Shown piece after piece: positions 35,624 to 45,193 of a stretch of 64,000 nt of DNA. Location: positions 1 through 64,000 of the forward strand of contig NZ_CABWID010000010.1 in the NCBI RefSeq assembly GCF_902501965.1, in the 5' to 3' direction. Each line of letters opens with the position of its first letter. Position 1 is the stretch's first letter. The position numbers and the translations under genes were made by a program. Source of the stretch: Collinsella sp. AK_207A. GTDB taxonomy: Bacteria > Actinomycetota > Coriobacteriia > Coriobacteriales > Coriobacteriaceae. The notes beneath the pieces were generated by a model. The model was not told the origin of the DNA. It saw nothing but the letters and a program-made list of their open reading frames with translations, and did not search any database.

Positions 35624-37732
35624 CTACTTTCCGTTGGCGGACAGGCGCTTCCTTGCCGCGATGCCCGCGACGACGAGCGCGCCACCCGCGAGGGCGACCG
35701 TCGCCACGGCCCCGCCGGCGTCGTCGCCCGTCTGGGGCAGGTTGCCCTTCTTGCCGTTCCCGGAGACGGCGACGGGCTTCTTCGTGTCGGCGCCGGTGCC
35801 GCCGCCGTTCCCGGTGCCGCCGCCCGTGCCCGGCTTGCCGCTCTCGGCGGGAGCGAGCGCCTTCTGCGCCGCCGTCACCTTATCCAGTGCGGCGGTCAGG
35901 GCGTCGCGGTCCGGAGCGCCCTGGGCCAGCAGCGCCCGCGCCTCGTCTACTGCCTGCTTCCAGGCAGCAAAGCTCGCGGCCGAGTAGGCCTTGGCATCCG
36001 CGGCGTCGAAGGCGTCCACCGCCTGCTGCAGGTTGGCCTTCACCTGCTCGTACAACGTGTCTGAGGCACTCGCGTTCACGAAAATCGGGTTCGCGTAGAA
36101 CGAGTAGTGGGCGTAGTTCTGATCGTTGATGTCGTCCATGCGCGTGCTGGGATCCGACACGTCATCGAACTGCGCATCGGCCACCGGGTCGCCGTTCTCG
36201 TCCACCGCGTTCGTGCTCACGCCGCGCAGGCGGTAGTAGACGGCATGGTCCGCCGTGTCCGTGAAGGTGACGGTGTAGTAGCCGTCCTGGTCCGGCTGGC
36301 CCAGCTCCTCCTTGGAGAACGTCTTGACGATCTTGGCGTCCGTGTTGGCCGTGGAGCCGTACGCGCTCTCGTCCACCTTGCCCGTCACCGAGCCGCGGAT
36401 CAGGTCGATGTGGTCCACCTGGGGCGTGCCGCTCGCGGCGATGCCGGTGTCCGTGGTGCCGATCTTCTGGTAGTTGTTCTTGACCGGCACGCGGAAGCGG
36501 ACCGTGATGGTGATGGGATCGCTCGCCGTGGCCTCGAGCGTGCCGCCCATGGTCGCCGTCTTGCCGTTGCTCACCGCCGTGAAGTCCAACGCGTCGATGA
36601 TGTCGCCGTACGTGGAGAACGAGTTGCCCGAGCGCAGGCCGTCCACCACATCGTGCACGTCGTAGCCGTCGCCCTCGGCGTCGTTCACGTAGGTGTAGTT
36701 GCGGGCGTACTCGCTCGGCCAGTAGCCGCTGGAATACTGCCCGTTGCTCGAGACCTTGAAGTGGAAGTCCGCGTTGGCGAAGTTCCAGAAATGGCGCCCC
36801 TCGGAGAGCATCGCGTCCCAGACGCCGCCCGTCTGCGCGATGTCCTTGTCCGCGCCGGCAAAGCTCTCGGGCAGCTCACCGCGCTTGGAGCCGGACATCT
36901 GGTTGCCCGGCATCCCCTCGAAGCCGAACACGTTGTTGGGCGCGGCGTCGTTCAGGCGGCGCAGGTTCTCGATGGTGACGGCCCCGCCACCGGAGTAGCC
37001 GTGGCGCGAGGGGTGGTTGGGCAGCAGGTAGCTGTCGGGGTAGTGCTCCGCGATCCACGCCGCGCCCTCGTAGGCGTGCTGCACGTCGGAGTCGCCCAGG
37101 CGGTCACCCCACATGGCCTGCTCCGCCGCACCGTTGTTGTCGAAGGCCCAGGTGGCATCGTCGCCGTCGGTGGCGTGCGCGTACTTCCACTCGAACTCGT
37201 GAATGCCCTCGTAGGGTACCTCGTCGCTGTCGGACTGGATAAGACCCACCGATGCGTGATCCAGGCCCGGCATGTCCCACTCAAAGCCGGAGTAGACGAT
37301 CTTCCCCTGGTAGGTGGTGGTAAGCGCCTCAGCCAGCGACTTCTGTTGCTCCTGCACCGCCTTGTAGAACGGCGTGCTGTAATCCCCGCCGCCCTTGGTC
37401 ATATCCGTGGAGGAGCGGCGCAGGTGGTCGGCGAAGAACAGGTAGTCGTAGGGCTGCCCGTACTTGATGGCGTCCACGTGGCTGTTCGGCGAGGATGCCT
37501 GCAGCGCGGCGAGCACGGCCTGGTTGCGGAAGGCGGCAGCCAGCGAGTTCTGCAGGCCCATGTAGCCCTCGGTCGCGTCCTTGGACATGCCCGTGTGCGT
37601 GTGGTACTCACCGCTCATCCACTTTCCCTGCGCGAAGGCCGGCACCGCCATGCTGCCCAGCATCAGGCCGGCAGCCACCGCGGCGACGGCGCCCCGCACG
37701 ACGAGCCGACGTCCGCGTTCAAACGTTCCCAT
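35624..37732 (-). CDS. Cell-wall-anchored PHP-domain protein
   Basis: A 702-residue secreted protein. A signal peptide (about 1-35, VPAFA) is followed by a PHP-type metal-hydrolase domain (His44 and His46 in EYHTHTG, later DHL and LPNHPSRHG segments, NADFH). A beta-rich middle and a helical FIVAR-like stretch (VDAFDAADAKAYSAASFAA) lead to a Gly/Thr-rich linker, LPQTG, a membrane helix and a KRLSANGK tail, a sortase signal. PHP enzymes cleave phosphoesters; the substrate outside the cell is unknown. ATG at 37732 follows AGGGAG. No neighbour suggests a pathway. Confidence 0.8.
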   Translation of the reverse strand: MGTFERGRRLVVRGAVAAVAAGLMLGSMAVPAFAQGKWMSGEYHTHTGMSKDATEGYMGLQNSLAAAFRNQAVLAALQASSPNSHVDAIKYGQPYDYLFFADHLRRSSTDMTKGGGDYSTPFYKAVQEQQKSLAEALTTTYQGKIVYSGFEWDMPGLDHASVGLIQSDSDEVPYEGIHEFEWKYAHATDGDDATWAFDNNGAAEQAMWGDRLGDSDVQHAYEGAAWIAEHYPDSYLLPNHPSRHGYSGGGAVTIENLRRLNDAAPNNVFGFEGMPGNQMSGSKRGELPESFAGADKDIAQTGGVWDAMLSEGRHFWNFANADFHFKVSSNGQYSSGYWPSEYARNYTYVNDAEGDGYDVHDVVDGLRSGNSFSTYGDIIDALDFTAVSNGKTATMGGTLEATASDPITITVRFRVPVKNNYQKIGTTDTGIAASGTPQVDHIDLIRGSVTGKVDESAYGSTANTDAKIVKTFSKEELGQPDQDGYYTVTFTDTADHAVYYRLRGVSTNAVDENGDPVADAQFDDVSDPSTRMDDINDQNYAHYSFYANPIFVNASASDTLYEQVKANLQQAVDAFDAADAKAYSAASFAAWKQAVDEARALLAQGAPDRDALTAALDKVTAAQKALAPAESGKPGTGGGTGNGGGTGADTKKPVAVSGNGKKGNLPQTGDDAGGAVATVALAGGALVVAGIAARKRLSANGK

Positions 37733-37875
37733 ATATGTCTCCCTCATAGTCGCGACCTGATCGTCAGGCGAACCGCATACGAGGGTACCGGGAGCATTTT
37801 CTTCGGTTATCAGCCGACTGTAAGAAGTCTGTACGCGATACGCGAATGACGCGGCCGAGGCCTTTACAAAACAAA

Positions 37876-37907
37876 AGACGGCACCGGGCCGGAGCCCGAT
37901 GCCGTCT
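37876..37907 (-). terminator. Enolase terminator
   Basis: On the minus strand AGACGGCATCGGGC pairs with GCCCGGTGCCGTCT around a 4-base loop, followed by TTTGTTTTG. Confidence 0.9.
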
Positions 37908-37951
37908 GGACCATCGCGTGGCGCGGCGGCGCAGGAGCGCCGGAGCAGCTG

Positions 37952-39298
<1,347 letters not shown>

Positions 39299-39376
39299 TT
39301 ATTATGCCCCAGGTTGCCCATGGCTTACTGAAAAAGTTAGAGGCTTACCGAAACGAGACAGTTCGCCGGGTGCGCC

Positions 39377-40627
39377 CTAGATGAGCTTCCTCACCGCGGC
39401 GTCCACAACGCGCAGCGGCAGACCTTCCCGCCGGGCAATAGCTGCCAGGTCGTCGAACTCGGGCTTGGAACGGGTGGAGCCATCCGGCAACGTAACGGTC
39501 TTCACGCGCGCCGGGCCAAACGGGGTCTCCACCGTGGATTCCTCACGCGGAAGCACAGTGCGGTCCATGAGCTGGTGCCGAATGCCGATGGTCGTGGTCT
39601 CCTGGAAGATCACGCCTTGGATGCGCTCGATATCTTGTGGCACGACGATGACCTGCAGCTGGTAGGCGGGGCGGCCCTTTTTTGAGAAGACCGGCAGCCA
39701 GTGCACCTCGCGGGCACCCTCGGTGCGCAGGCGCTCCGCCGCGTAAGCGAGCAGCTCGGGGGTCGCGTCGTCGATGTCGCACTCCAGCTTGCAGATATGT
39801 CCTGTATCGCCGACAGCATCATCGATGAGTAGAACCCGCAGGAGCGACGGCACGGCATACGCCCGCTTGCCGGCGCCCAGGCCAACCTTCCGAACGGTAT
39901 ACGCCGCCGGCAGCTCGAAGCACGTCCCCACGGCGGCGAGCAGCGCCGCGCCCGTCGGGGTCGTGAGCTCGCCCTCCACATCCACATGGGCGAAGGGCAG
40001 GCCCTGCTGCTGGCAGATGTTCACCACGGCGGGCACCGGCACGGGGATGACGCCGTGTTGGCAGCGCACCGTGCCGTGGCCGTCGGGCAGCGGGGCGGCG
40101 TAGACGCGCCGGGGTGCCAGGTCGTCGATGAGCACGGCGGCGGCCACGAAGTCCACGATGGAATCCACCGCGCCGACCTCATGGAAATGCACCTGGTCGG
40201 GCGTGGTACCGTGCGCCGCGGCCTCGGCATCGGCAAGGATCTGGAACGCGCGGCGCGCAATGGACCGGGCGCCGTCGGTCATGGCGACGGTGCCCACGAT
40301 GGCGAGGCAGTCGGCCAGGTTCCGATGGGCGTGGTGGTGATGGTGTTCGGGGGCGGCGACGTCCTGCTCGTGTGCGCGCCCATGCCCGTGCAGATACGCC
40401 ATGTCGTGGTCGTGCGTCTCGCCGTGCGCGAGCACCACGTCGAAGTCGCACGCGTCGAGTCCCGCGATCGTACGGCGGTTCACCCGCACCTCGAACTCCC
40501 CCGCCATGGGCAAGCTCGCCAGCACGGAACGCAGCCGCTCCTCGCTCGCACCCGCGTCCAGCAGCGCGGCGACCAGCATGTCCCCCGATAGTCCGTTCGA
40601 GCAGTCAAGATAGAGCGACCCTGTCAT
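39377..40627 (-). CDS. larC: Nickel-pincer cofactor insertion protein LarC
   Basis: Nickel chelatase that installs Ni in pyridinium-3,5-bisthiocarboxylic acid mononucleotide, cofactor of lactate racemase and other LarA-type enzymes. It opens LYLDCSNGLSGDMLVAALLD and has a His-rich loop (EHHHHHAHR) in the middle, as in other LarC. The C-terminal part has ETTTIGIRHQLMDRTVLPRE. 416 residues, full length. Unlike some species there is no split into LarC1/LarC2. ATG at 40627 follows GGAG. It follows larB by 47 bp in an operon. larE and larA are not in the window. Confidence 0.95.
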   Translation of the reverse strand: MTGSLYLDCSNGLSGDMLVAALLDAGASEERLRSVLASLPMAGEFEVRVNRRTIAGLDACDFDVVLAHGETHDHDMAYLHGHGRAHEQDVAAPEHHHHHAHRNLADCLAIVGTVAMTDGARSIARRAFQILADAEAAAHGTTPDQVHFHEVGAVDSIVDFVAAAVLIDDLAPRRVYAAPLPDGHGTVRCQHGVIPVPVPAVVNICQQQGLPFAHVDVEGELTTPTGAALLAAVGTCFELPAAYTVRKVGLGAGKRAYAVPSLLRVLLIDDAVGDTGHICKLECDIDDATPELLAYAAERLRTEGAREVHWLPVFSKKGRPAYQLQVIVVPQDIERIQGVIFQETTTIGIRHQLMDRTVLPREESTVETPFGPARVKTVTLPDGSTRSKPEFDDLAAIARREGLPLRVVDAAVRKLI

Positions 40628-40674
40628 GCGATCTCCAATCCTCAGGCGCGGCGACCCGGCGAAAAGCCCATCGC

Positions 40675-41454
40675 TCACGCCAGGTGGTTGATGAGCGAGG
40701 CCTGGAAGGCGGCGCCGAATCCGTTATCGATGTTCACGACGGACACGCCGCTCGCGCAGCTGTTGAGCATGGCGAGGAGCGCCGTCACGCCGCCAAAGCT
40801 CGCGCCGTAGCCCACGCTCGTCGGCACCGCGATGACCGGACAGGGCACGAGGCCCGCCACCACGCTCGGCAGCGCCCCCTCCATGCCCGCCACGGCAACG
40901 ACCACGCGCGCCCGGCGCAGCTCGTCCTCGTGCGCGAGCAGCCGGTGGATGCCGGCAACGCCCACGTCGAACAGCCGGCGCACGCGGTTGCCAAGAAACT
41001 CGGCCGTGAGCGCCGCCTCCTCCGCCACGGGCAGGTCGCTCGTACCGGCGCAGGCGATGACGATGTCCCCGCGGCCATCGGGCCCTGGCATGCCGCCGAC
41101 GACGCCCGCCCGGGCCTCGGGGTGGTAGGCCAGCTCAATCGGCTTCGCGCCCTCCTCGGGATGCGCCAGCAGCTCGCGGACCCCCGCCGCCTTGGCCTCG
41201 TCCAGCCGCGTGACCAGCACGCGCTTCTGGCCCGCGCCCGCCATCGCCTGCACGATGCCGGCAATCTGCGCGGTGGTCTTCCCCTCGCCGTAGACCACCT
41301 CGGAAACCCCCGTGCGGCGCACGCGGTCGTTATCAACCCGCGCGTAGCCCAAGTCGCTCACCGGGGGCACCTGTGCGAGTGTTACCAGCTCCTCGGGCGA
41401 AAGCTCGCCGTGCGCAACCTGCTCGGCCAGCTCTCTCAGCACGGATGCGTCCAT
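40675..41454 (-). CDS. larB: Pyridinium-3,5-biscarboxylic acid mononucleotide synthase LarB
   Basis: Carboxylates and hydrolyses nicotinic acid adenine dinucleotide, the first step of nickel-pincer cofactor synthesis. 259 residues. The C-terminal half is an NCAIR mutase (PurE)-like domain with VACAGTSDLPVAEEA and VAVAGMEGALPSVVAGLV. An N-terminal extension carries the LarB-type VVYGEGKT motif. ATG at 41454 follows GGAGG. It lies between mazG (36 bp gap) and larC. Confidence 0.95.
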   Translation of the reverse strand: MDASVLRELAEQVAHGELSPEELVTLAQVPPVSDLGYARVDNDRVRRTGVSEVVYGEGKTTAQIAGIVQAMAGAGQKRVLVTRLDEAKAAGVRELLAHPEEGAKPIELAYHPEARAGVVGGMPGPDGRGDIVIACAGTSDLPVAEEAALTAEFLGNRVRRLFDVGVAGIHRLLAHEDELRRARVVVAVAGMEGALPSVVAGLVPCPVIAVPTSVGYGASFGGVTALLAMLNSCASGVSVVNIDNGFGAAFQASLINHLA

Positions 41455-41490
41455 GGTCCTCCGTCTCCCTCCCTCAGCAGGCGGCAGAAA

Positions 41491-42363
41491 CTACAGCCCC
41501 GCTTCCTTCGCCTCGTCCCAAAGCTCGTTTAGCTCAGCGGTGTCGTAGCTCTCGATGGTCCTGCCGGCGGCGAAGGCGGCATCTTCCATGGCCGCCCACC
41601 GCGTGCGGAACTTGGCCGTGCTGGCGCGCAGGGCGCTCTCGGCGTCGATGCCCTCGCGCCGTGCCACGTTCACCAAGGCGAAGAGCAGGTCGCCGAACTC
41701 CATCTCCGCAGCCTTGCTCCCCCGCTCCTCATGCTGGAACTCCGCGCGTTCGCTCTCCACCTGGGCCCACACGTCGTCGATCGACTCCCATTCAAAGCCC
41801 ACGGCCGCCGCTTTGCGCGAGACCTTCTGCGCCTGCATGAGCGCCGGCAGGCCACGCGGCACGCCGTCGAGCAAGCCGGCCGGGCGCTCGTCCGCGGCCT
41901 CCGCCGCCGCGTCCGCCGACTCCTTCTCCGCAACCTTCACCTGGTCCCAGATCTTCAGCACGTCCTCGGCGGTATCCGCACCGGCGCGCTCGCCGAACAC
42001 ATGGGGATGTCGGCGAATGAGCTTGTCGTTCAGATCGGCTGCTACGTCGGCCAGGGTGAACTCGCCGGCATCGGCGGCGATCTGCGCGTGCAGTGCCACC
42101 TGCATGAGCACGTCGCCCAGTTCCTCGCGCAAGTGCGGCACGTCGCCGTCCTCGATGCAATCGACGGCCTCGTAGGCCTCCTCGATCATGTTCTTGGCGA
42201 TGCTCTCGTGCGTCTGCACGCGATCCCACGGGCAGCCGTCGGGCTGGCGCAGCCGCCAGATGGTCTTCACCAGCGCCTGCATCTGCTCGCGGGCATCCAC
42301 CAGCGTGGACGTATTGGGCAGCAGGTCTGCCAGCTTGCCTGCGCCCAGATCGGTCTTCTGCAT
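41491..42363 (-). CDS. mazG: Nucleoside triphosphate pyrophosphohydrolase MazG
   Basis: House-cleaning enzyme that hydrolyses NTPs and dNTPs to monophosphates. 290 residues with two MazG-type helical domains. The first has WRLRQPDGCPWDRVQTHESI and the metal-binding EEAYEAVDCI and REELGDVLMQV; the second has FGDLLFALVNVARR. ATG at 42363 follows TAGGAGAG. Part of a same-strand run from the small membrane gene at 44175 to larC. Confidence 0.93.
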   Translation of the reverse strand: MQKTDLGAGKLADLLPNTSTLVDAREQMQALVKTIWRLRQPDGCPWDRVQTHESIAKNMIEEAYEAVDCIEDGDVPHLREELGDVLMQVALHAQIAADAGEFTLADVAADLNDKLIRRHPHVFGERAGADTAEDVLKIWDQVKVAEKESADAAAEAADERPAGLLDGVPRGLPALMQAQKVSRKAAAVGFEWESIDDVWAQVESERAEFQHEERGSKAAEMEFGDLLFALVNVARREGIDAESALRASTAKFRTRWAAMEDAAFAAGRTIESYDTAELNELWDEAKEAGL

Positions 42364-42410
42364 GCTCTCTCCTATCGTCATGGGATGCCGTGACGGAACG
42401 GCTCGCCCCT

Positions 42411-43172
42411 CTATTCGTTCGTACCCGCCTTGCCGGACCCGGCCGCGATAAGGCGCTCCAGTTCATCGCATCCCCGCTCGAAGCGCTCCCTGCGCTTGGC
42501 CGGCGCATCGCCCAGGGGATAGTCGCTCACCTGCGTGAACAACGTGGAGCCGTCGGCCAGGTGCAGGTCGACGCCCAGCCAGGCGCGCCCGCGCACGAGC
42601 CGGAGCCAGGCGGGATCCTCGTGCCGCTCGCACGATACCACCGCGGCGTATGGCACCTTGTAGCAGCGGCGCGGCACGAGCACGTTGTTCACGCGCCCGC
42701 GATTGAAGACGTAGCCGCGCTGGCACTGCTCGGTCACGGGCGAGATGCCCTCAGTGTCGATGGCGTGAACCTCGTTGTGCACGATGTCGAAGCCTGTCAG
42801 GTTGTCGTCGGGCCGATAGGAATCGCTGTAGAGGAAGAGCCCCGGCTTGAACGGGCCGCCCGCGGGGCATTCGGCGGGCGTAAGCGGCTCCACCACGACC
42901 GCGCGGGCGTCGCTCCCCAGCCGGTAGCGCGCAAGCGGCATGCCCTGGCGCACCTGTGCCAGGCACCAGAGGCCCCGCCACCAGCAGACCGCGGCGCAGC
43001 CTCCCACGCACAGGACGGCGAACGCGGGGCCCGCGGCCTCGCCCGCGCCGTCGCGCACCGCGATCTGCACCGTCGCCGCCAGGAACAGGAGAAAGAGCAG
43101 CGTCGCGGCGATGGCGAGCGCGAGCACGATGATGCCCACCACCTTGGCATACCGCTCACCCATGGACCGCAT
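42411..43172 (-). CDS. Unrecognised membrane protein, 253 aa
   Basis: Two N-terminal membrane segments (VVGIIVLALAIAATLLFLLFL and AGPAFAVLCVGGCAAVCWW) precede a cytoplasmic domain of about 180 residues with several Cys and Arg and no recognised motif. The ATG at 43172 lies 4 bp after the yfcE stop codon, so translation is likely coupled. No function assigned. The neighbours are house-cleaning and cofactor genes, with no obvious common pathway. Confidence 0.7.
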   Translation of the reverse strand: MRSMGERYAKVVGIIVLALAIAATLLFLLFLAATVQIAVRDGAGEAAGPAFAVLCVGGCAAVCWWRGLWCLAQVRQGMPLARYRLGSDARAVVVEPLTPAECPAGGPFKPGLFLYSDSYRPDDNLTGFDIVHNEVHAIDTEGISPVTEQCQRGYVFNRGRVNNVLVPRRCYKVPYAAVVSCERHEDPAWLRLVRGRAWLGVDLHLADGSTLFTQVSDYPLGDAPAKRRERFERGCDELERLIAAGSGKAGTNE

Positions 43173-43176
43173 GGCC

Positions 43177-43746
43177 TCAGGCCTCGGTGTCGTCCGACAG
43201 CACCACGTGACGGAATGCACCGTCCTCATAGATGCCGTAGCTGTGGGTGCCGTCCTTGGGGATGCTCACGCTGCCGGGGTTGAATGCCCAGATGCCGGGA
43301 TGTCCCTGCGGGGCCGCGTCCTCGCTCACCTTCACGTGCGTGTGGCCATAGACCACCGCGGAGCCCGCCGGCAGCGCGGGCAGGTTGTCCACCGAGTTGT
43401 GATAGCCCGCGCCGAACACGTGCCCGTGCGTGAGGAAGAGCACGCGGCCGGACGGATCGATCAGCTGGGCATAATCGGCGAGAATCGGGAAGTCGAGCAC
43501 CATCTGGTCGACCTCAGCGTCGCAGTTACCGCGCACGGCCGTCACGTTGCCCGCGGTGGCAAGCTCGTTCAGCAGCGGAATCACGCGCTTGGGAGCATAG
43601 TCGCGCGGCAGGTCGTTGCGCGGGCCGTGGTAGAGGAGGTCGCCCAGCAGCACCACGCGGTCCGGTGCCTCCTCCTTGACGGCGGTCATCAGACGCTCCG
43701 TCCAGTAGGCGGAACCGTGGATGTCGGATGCGATGAGCAGCTTCAT
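43177..43746 (-). CDS. yfcE: YfcE-like metallophosphoesterase
   Basis: A 189-residue calcineurin-fold phosphodiesterase. The binuclear-metal motifs are readable in order: SDIHGS (Asp8, His10), GDLLYHG, GNCDAE, THGH and GHTH, followed by NPGS. The family hydrolyses small phosphodiester substrates; the physiological one is not known. Length matches E. coli YfcE (184). ATG at 43746 follows AAAGGA. Coupled to the next gene downstream. Confidence 0.92.
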   Translation of the reverse strand: MKLLIASDIHGSAYWTERLMTAVKEEAPDRVVLLGDLLYHGPRNDLPRDYAPKRVIPLLNELATAGNVTAVRGNCDAEVDQMVLDFPILADYAQLIDPSGRVLFLTHGHVFGAGYHNSVDNLPALPAGSAVVYGHTHVKVSEDAAPQGHPGIWAFNPGSVSIPKDGTHSYGIYEDGAFRHVVLSDDTEA

Positions 43747-43800
43747 GATGATTCCTTTCCCCGTAAGGATGACAAGCCCGAGATGCGAGGCAGCGGGCGG

Positions 43801-44175
43801 CTACGAACGCGTGCCCATCTGCTCACGGTTCACCAGATGCGCCGTCGCGGCAACGCCCAGGCAGATGAGCGCGTTGGCGAGCGCAGCCACCACGGCCTGG
43901 TCGAGCGTCAGGGCAACGGCGATATCGGCAACGTTCACCAACAGCGCGATGATGATCTGGGGCAGCAGCTTGATTGCCGGGCGCTCGCCGCGCACGACGC
44001 CGATGCTGTTGCCGCCGAGCACGAAGGCGCAGAACGCCGTGAGCGCCAAAAGGCAGAGCCCCGGGTAGCTCGGCTGTTCGTTGATGCAGAGCACCACGAT
44101 GGTGATGAGCAGATCGGCTCCGCCCACGAAGCTCAGGTATCCAAACGCCTGCAGCGCTCGCCGCAAAGATGTCAT
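43801..44175 (-). CDS. Small polytopic membrane protein, 124 aa
   Basis: Four hydrophobic segments, about residues 13-31, 38-54, 70-90 and 95-115, make up almost the whole protein; the ends are basic. ATG at 44175 follows AAAGGAG. A longer open frame continues upstream to 44694, but it opposes the ygbA-type gene and has no site, so I used the short form. No family recognised. It is the first gene of the run that leads to larC. Confidence 0.7.
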   Translation of the reverse strand: MTSLRRALQAFGYLSFVGGADLLITIVVLCINEQPSYPGLCLLALTAFCAFVLGGNSIGVVRGERPAIKLLPQIIIALLVNVADIAVALTLDQAVVAALANALICLGVAATAHLVNREQMGTRS

Positions 44176-44355
44176 AGGGCTCCTTTCCTCCCACGCGGGC
44201 CCGTACCTCATGGCAGGGTCGGCGCCCGTGGGCACCATTGTACCCACGCAGACATCGCGCGGTGGCGCTTTGCGTCCACGCGGCGCGCGCATCCCACCCG
44301 CTCTGCTATGCTGCAAGCTCCAACAGACAGTCCGCGCTCCAACGAGAGGCCGCCC

Positions 44356-44709
44356 ATGCCCCGAACACCCGACACCCTGGCCGTCGCCCGCCGCCGCGAG
44401 CGCGAGAAGCTCGTGGTCTCGCAGATGGTCGCCCTCTACTGCGCCGGTCACCATGCGTGCAGCGCCCAGACCGAGACAGCCTTCTGCGGCGAGGCCCTCT
44501 GCCCGGACTGCGCCGAGCTGGACCGCTTTGCCGTGGCGCGCACGGCAGCCTGCCGCAAGATGGCGACGAAGACCTCCTGCAAGAACTGCGAGCGCCAATG
44601 CTATCCGCCCGCCATGGAAGAGCGCATCCGTGCCGTCATGCGATACGCCGGACCCCGCATGCTGCTCCACCACCCCGTCGCGGCCGTGCGGCACATGCTG
44701 GGAAAGTAG
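44356..44709 (+). CDS. YgbA/nitrous-oxide-stimulated-promoter family protein
   Basis: A 117-residue Cys-rich protein matching the YgbA_NO family (Pfam name from E. coli ygbA, which is induced by nitric oxide). It shows VVSQMVALYCAGHH, CGEALCPDCAEL and KTSCKNCERQCY, with about nine cysteines likely to bind a metal or Fe-S cluster. Function in the family concerns survival of nitrosative stress and is not settled. ATG at 44356 follows GAGAGG. It is divergent from the small membrane gene and alone. Confidence 0.85.
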   Translation: MPRTPDTLAVARRREREKLVVSQMVALYCAGHHACSAQTETAFCGEALCPDCAELDRFAVARTAACRKMATKTSCKNCERQCYPPAMEERIRAVMRYAGPRMLLHHPVAAVRHMLGK

Positions 44710-44742
44710 GAGCGTCCTTCGCTCGAGCAGTGGCCAAACCCG

Positions 44743-44877
44743 CTACTCAGCCGCTGCTTGGGCGCGCTCCTCGGCCTTGAGGAACGGCAGGTAGATGCAG
44801 GCGAACAACGCGAGCATGACCGCTTGGAGCAAAACGGCCCACACGTCGCCGCCGGGGAACAGGCCCCTAGAGGGCAT
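44743..44877 (-). pseudogene. C-terminal fragment of a PTS EIIC (cellobiose/lactose type)
   Basis: The minus-strand reading from 44862 to the stop at 44743 gives GGDVWAVLLQAVMLALFACI, then YLPFLKAEERAQ and an Ala/Glu end. That resembles the last membrane helix and tail of CelB-type EIIC proteins, which also end with a Pro-Phe-Phe/Leu-Lys motif. The frame is open only a little into the HPr-like gene upstream and lacks the preceding 380 residues. It looks like the relic of a deleted permease. The resemblance is by eye and short. Confidence 0.45.
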
Positions 44878-45124
44878 CCACAACGCGGCGGATTTCCCGG
44901 GCCGCCCGCTCCTCGTCCGCCCCTTGAACGGTCACGTGCAGCGAATCTCCCTGGCAGGCGCAGAGCCCCATGAGCCTGACGGGATTCTTGGCATCAACGG
45001 GCGCTCCGCCGTTGCGCGAGACGAGCACATCGCTCTCCCATGCGCGCGACGCGGAGGTGAGCTCGGAAGCCGGACGGGCGTGCAGGCCCTCGCGGTCCGT
45101 TATCGTGTGCGTAAACTCGATCAT
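44867..45124 (-). CDS. HPr-family phosphocarrier protein
   Basis: An 85-residue HPr-like protein with the active His15 in DREGLHARPAS. The usual Ser46 site (KSIMGVMSL) is replaced by AKNPVRLMGLCACQGD, so the residue phosphorylated by HPr kinase in Firmicutes is Asn here. That suggests a phosphocarrier without seryl regulation, or a paralogue of a general HPr elsewhere. No ptsI adjacent. ATG at 45124; an upstream ATG at 45142 is possible. The EIIC remnant follows directly. Confidence 0.85.
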   Translation of the reverse strand: MIEFTHTITDREGLHARPASELTSASRAWESDVLVSRNGGAPVDAKNPVRLMGLCACQGDSLHVTVQGADEERAAREIRRVVDAL

Positions 45125-45193
45125 GCTGCCCCGCCCTCTCATGTGCCCGGCAGTACCATAGGGGCAGTGTAGCCCAAGCGTGAGGAGACGCCC

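Noticed and set aside
42940-44355. Long N-terminal extension of the ygbA-type frame
   Set aside because: Antisense to yfcE and the small membrane gene; the ATG at 44356 with GAGAGG gives the family length.
44176-44694. Upstream extension of the 124-residue membrane protein
   Set aside because: Opposes the ygbA-type gene and has no ribosome site; the ATG at 44175 has AAAGGAG.
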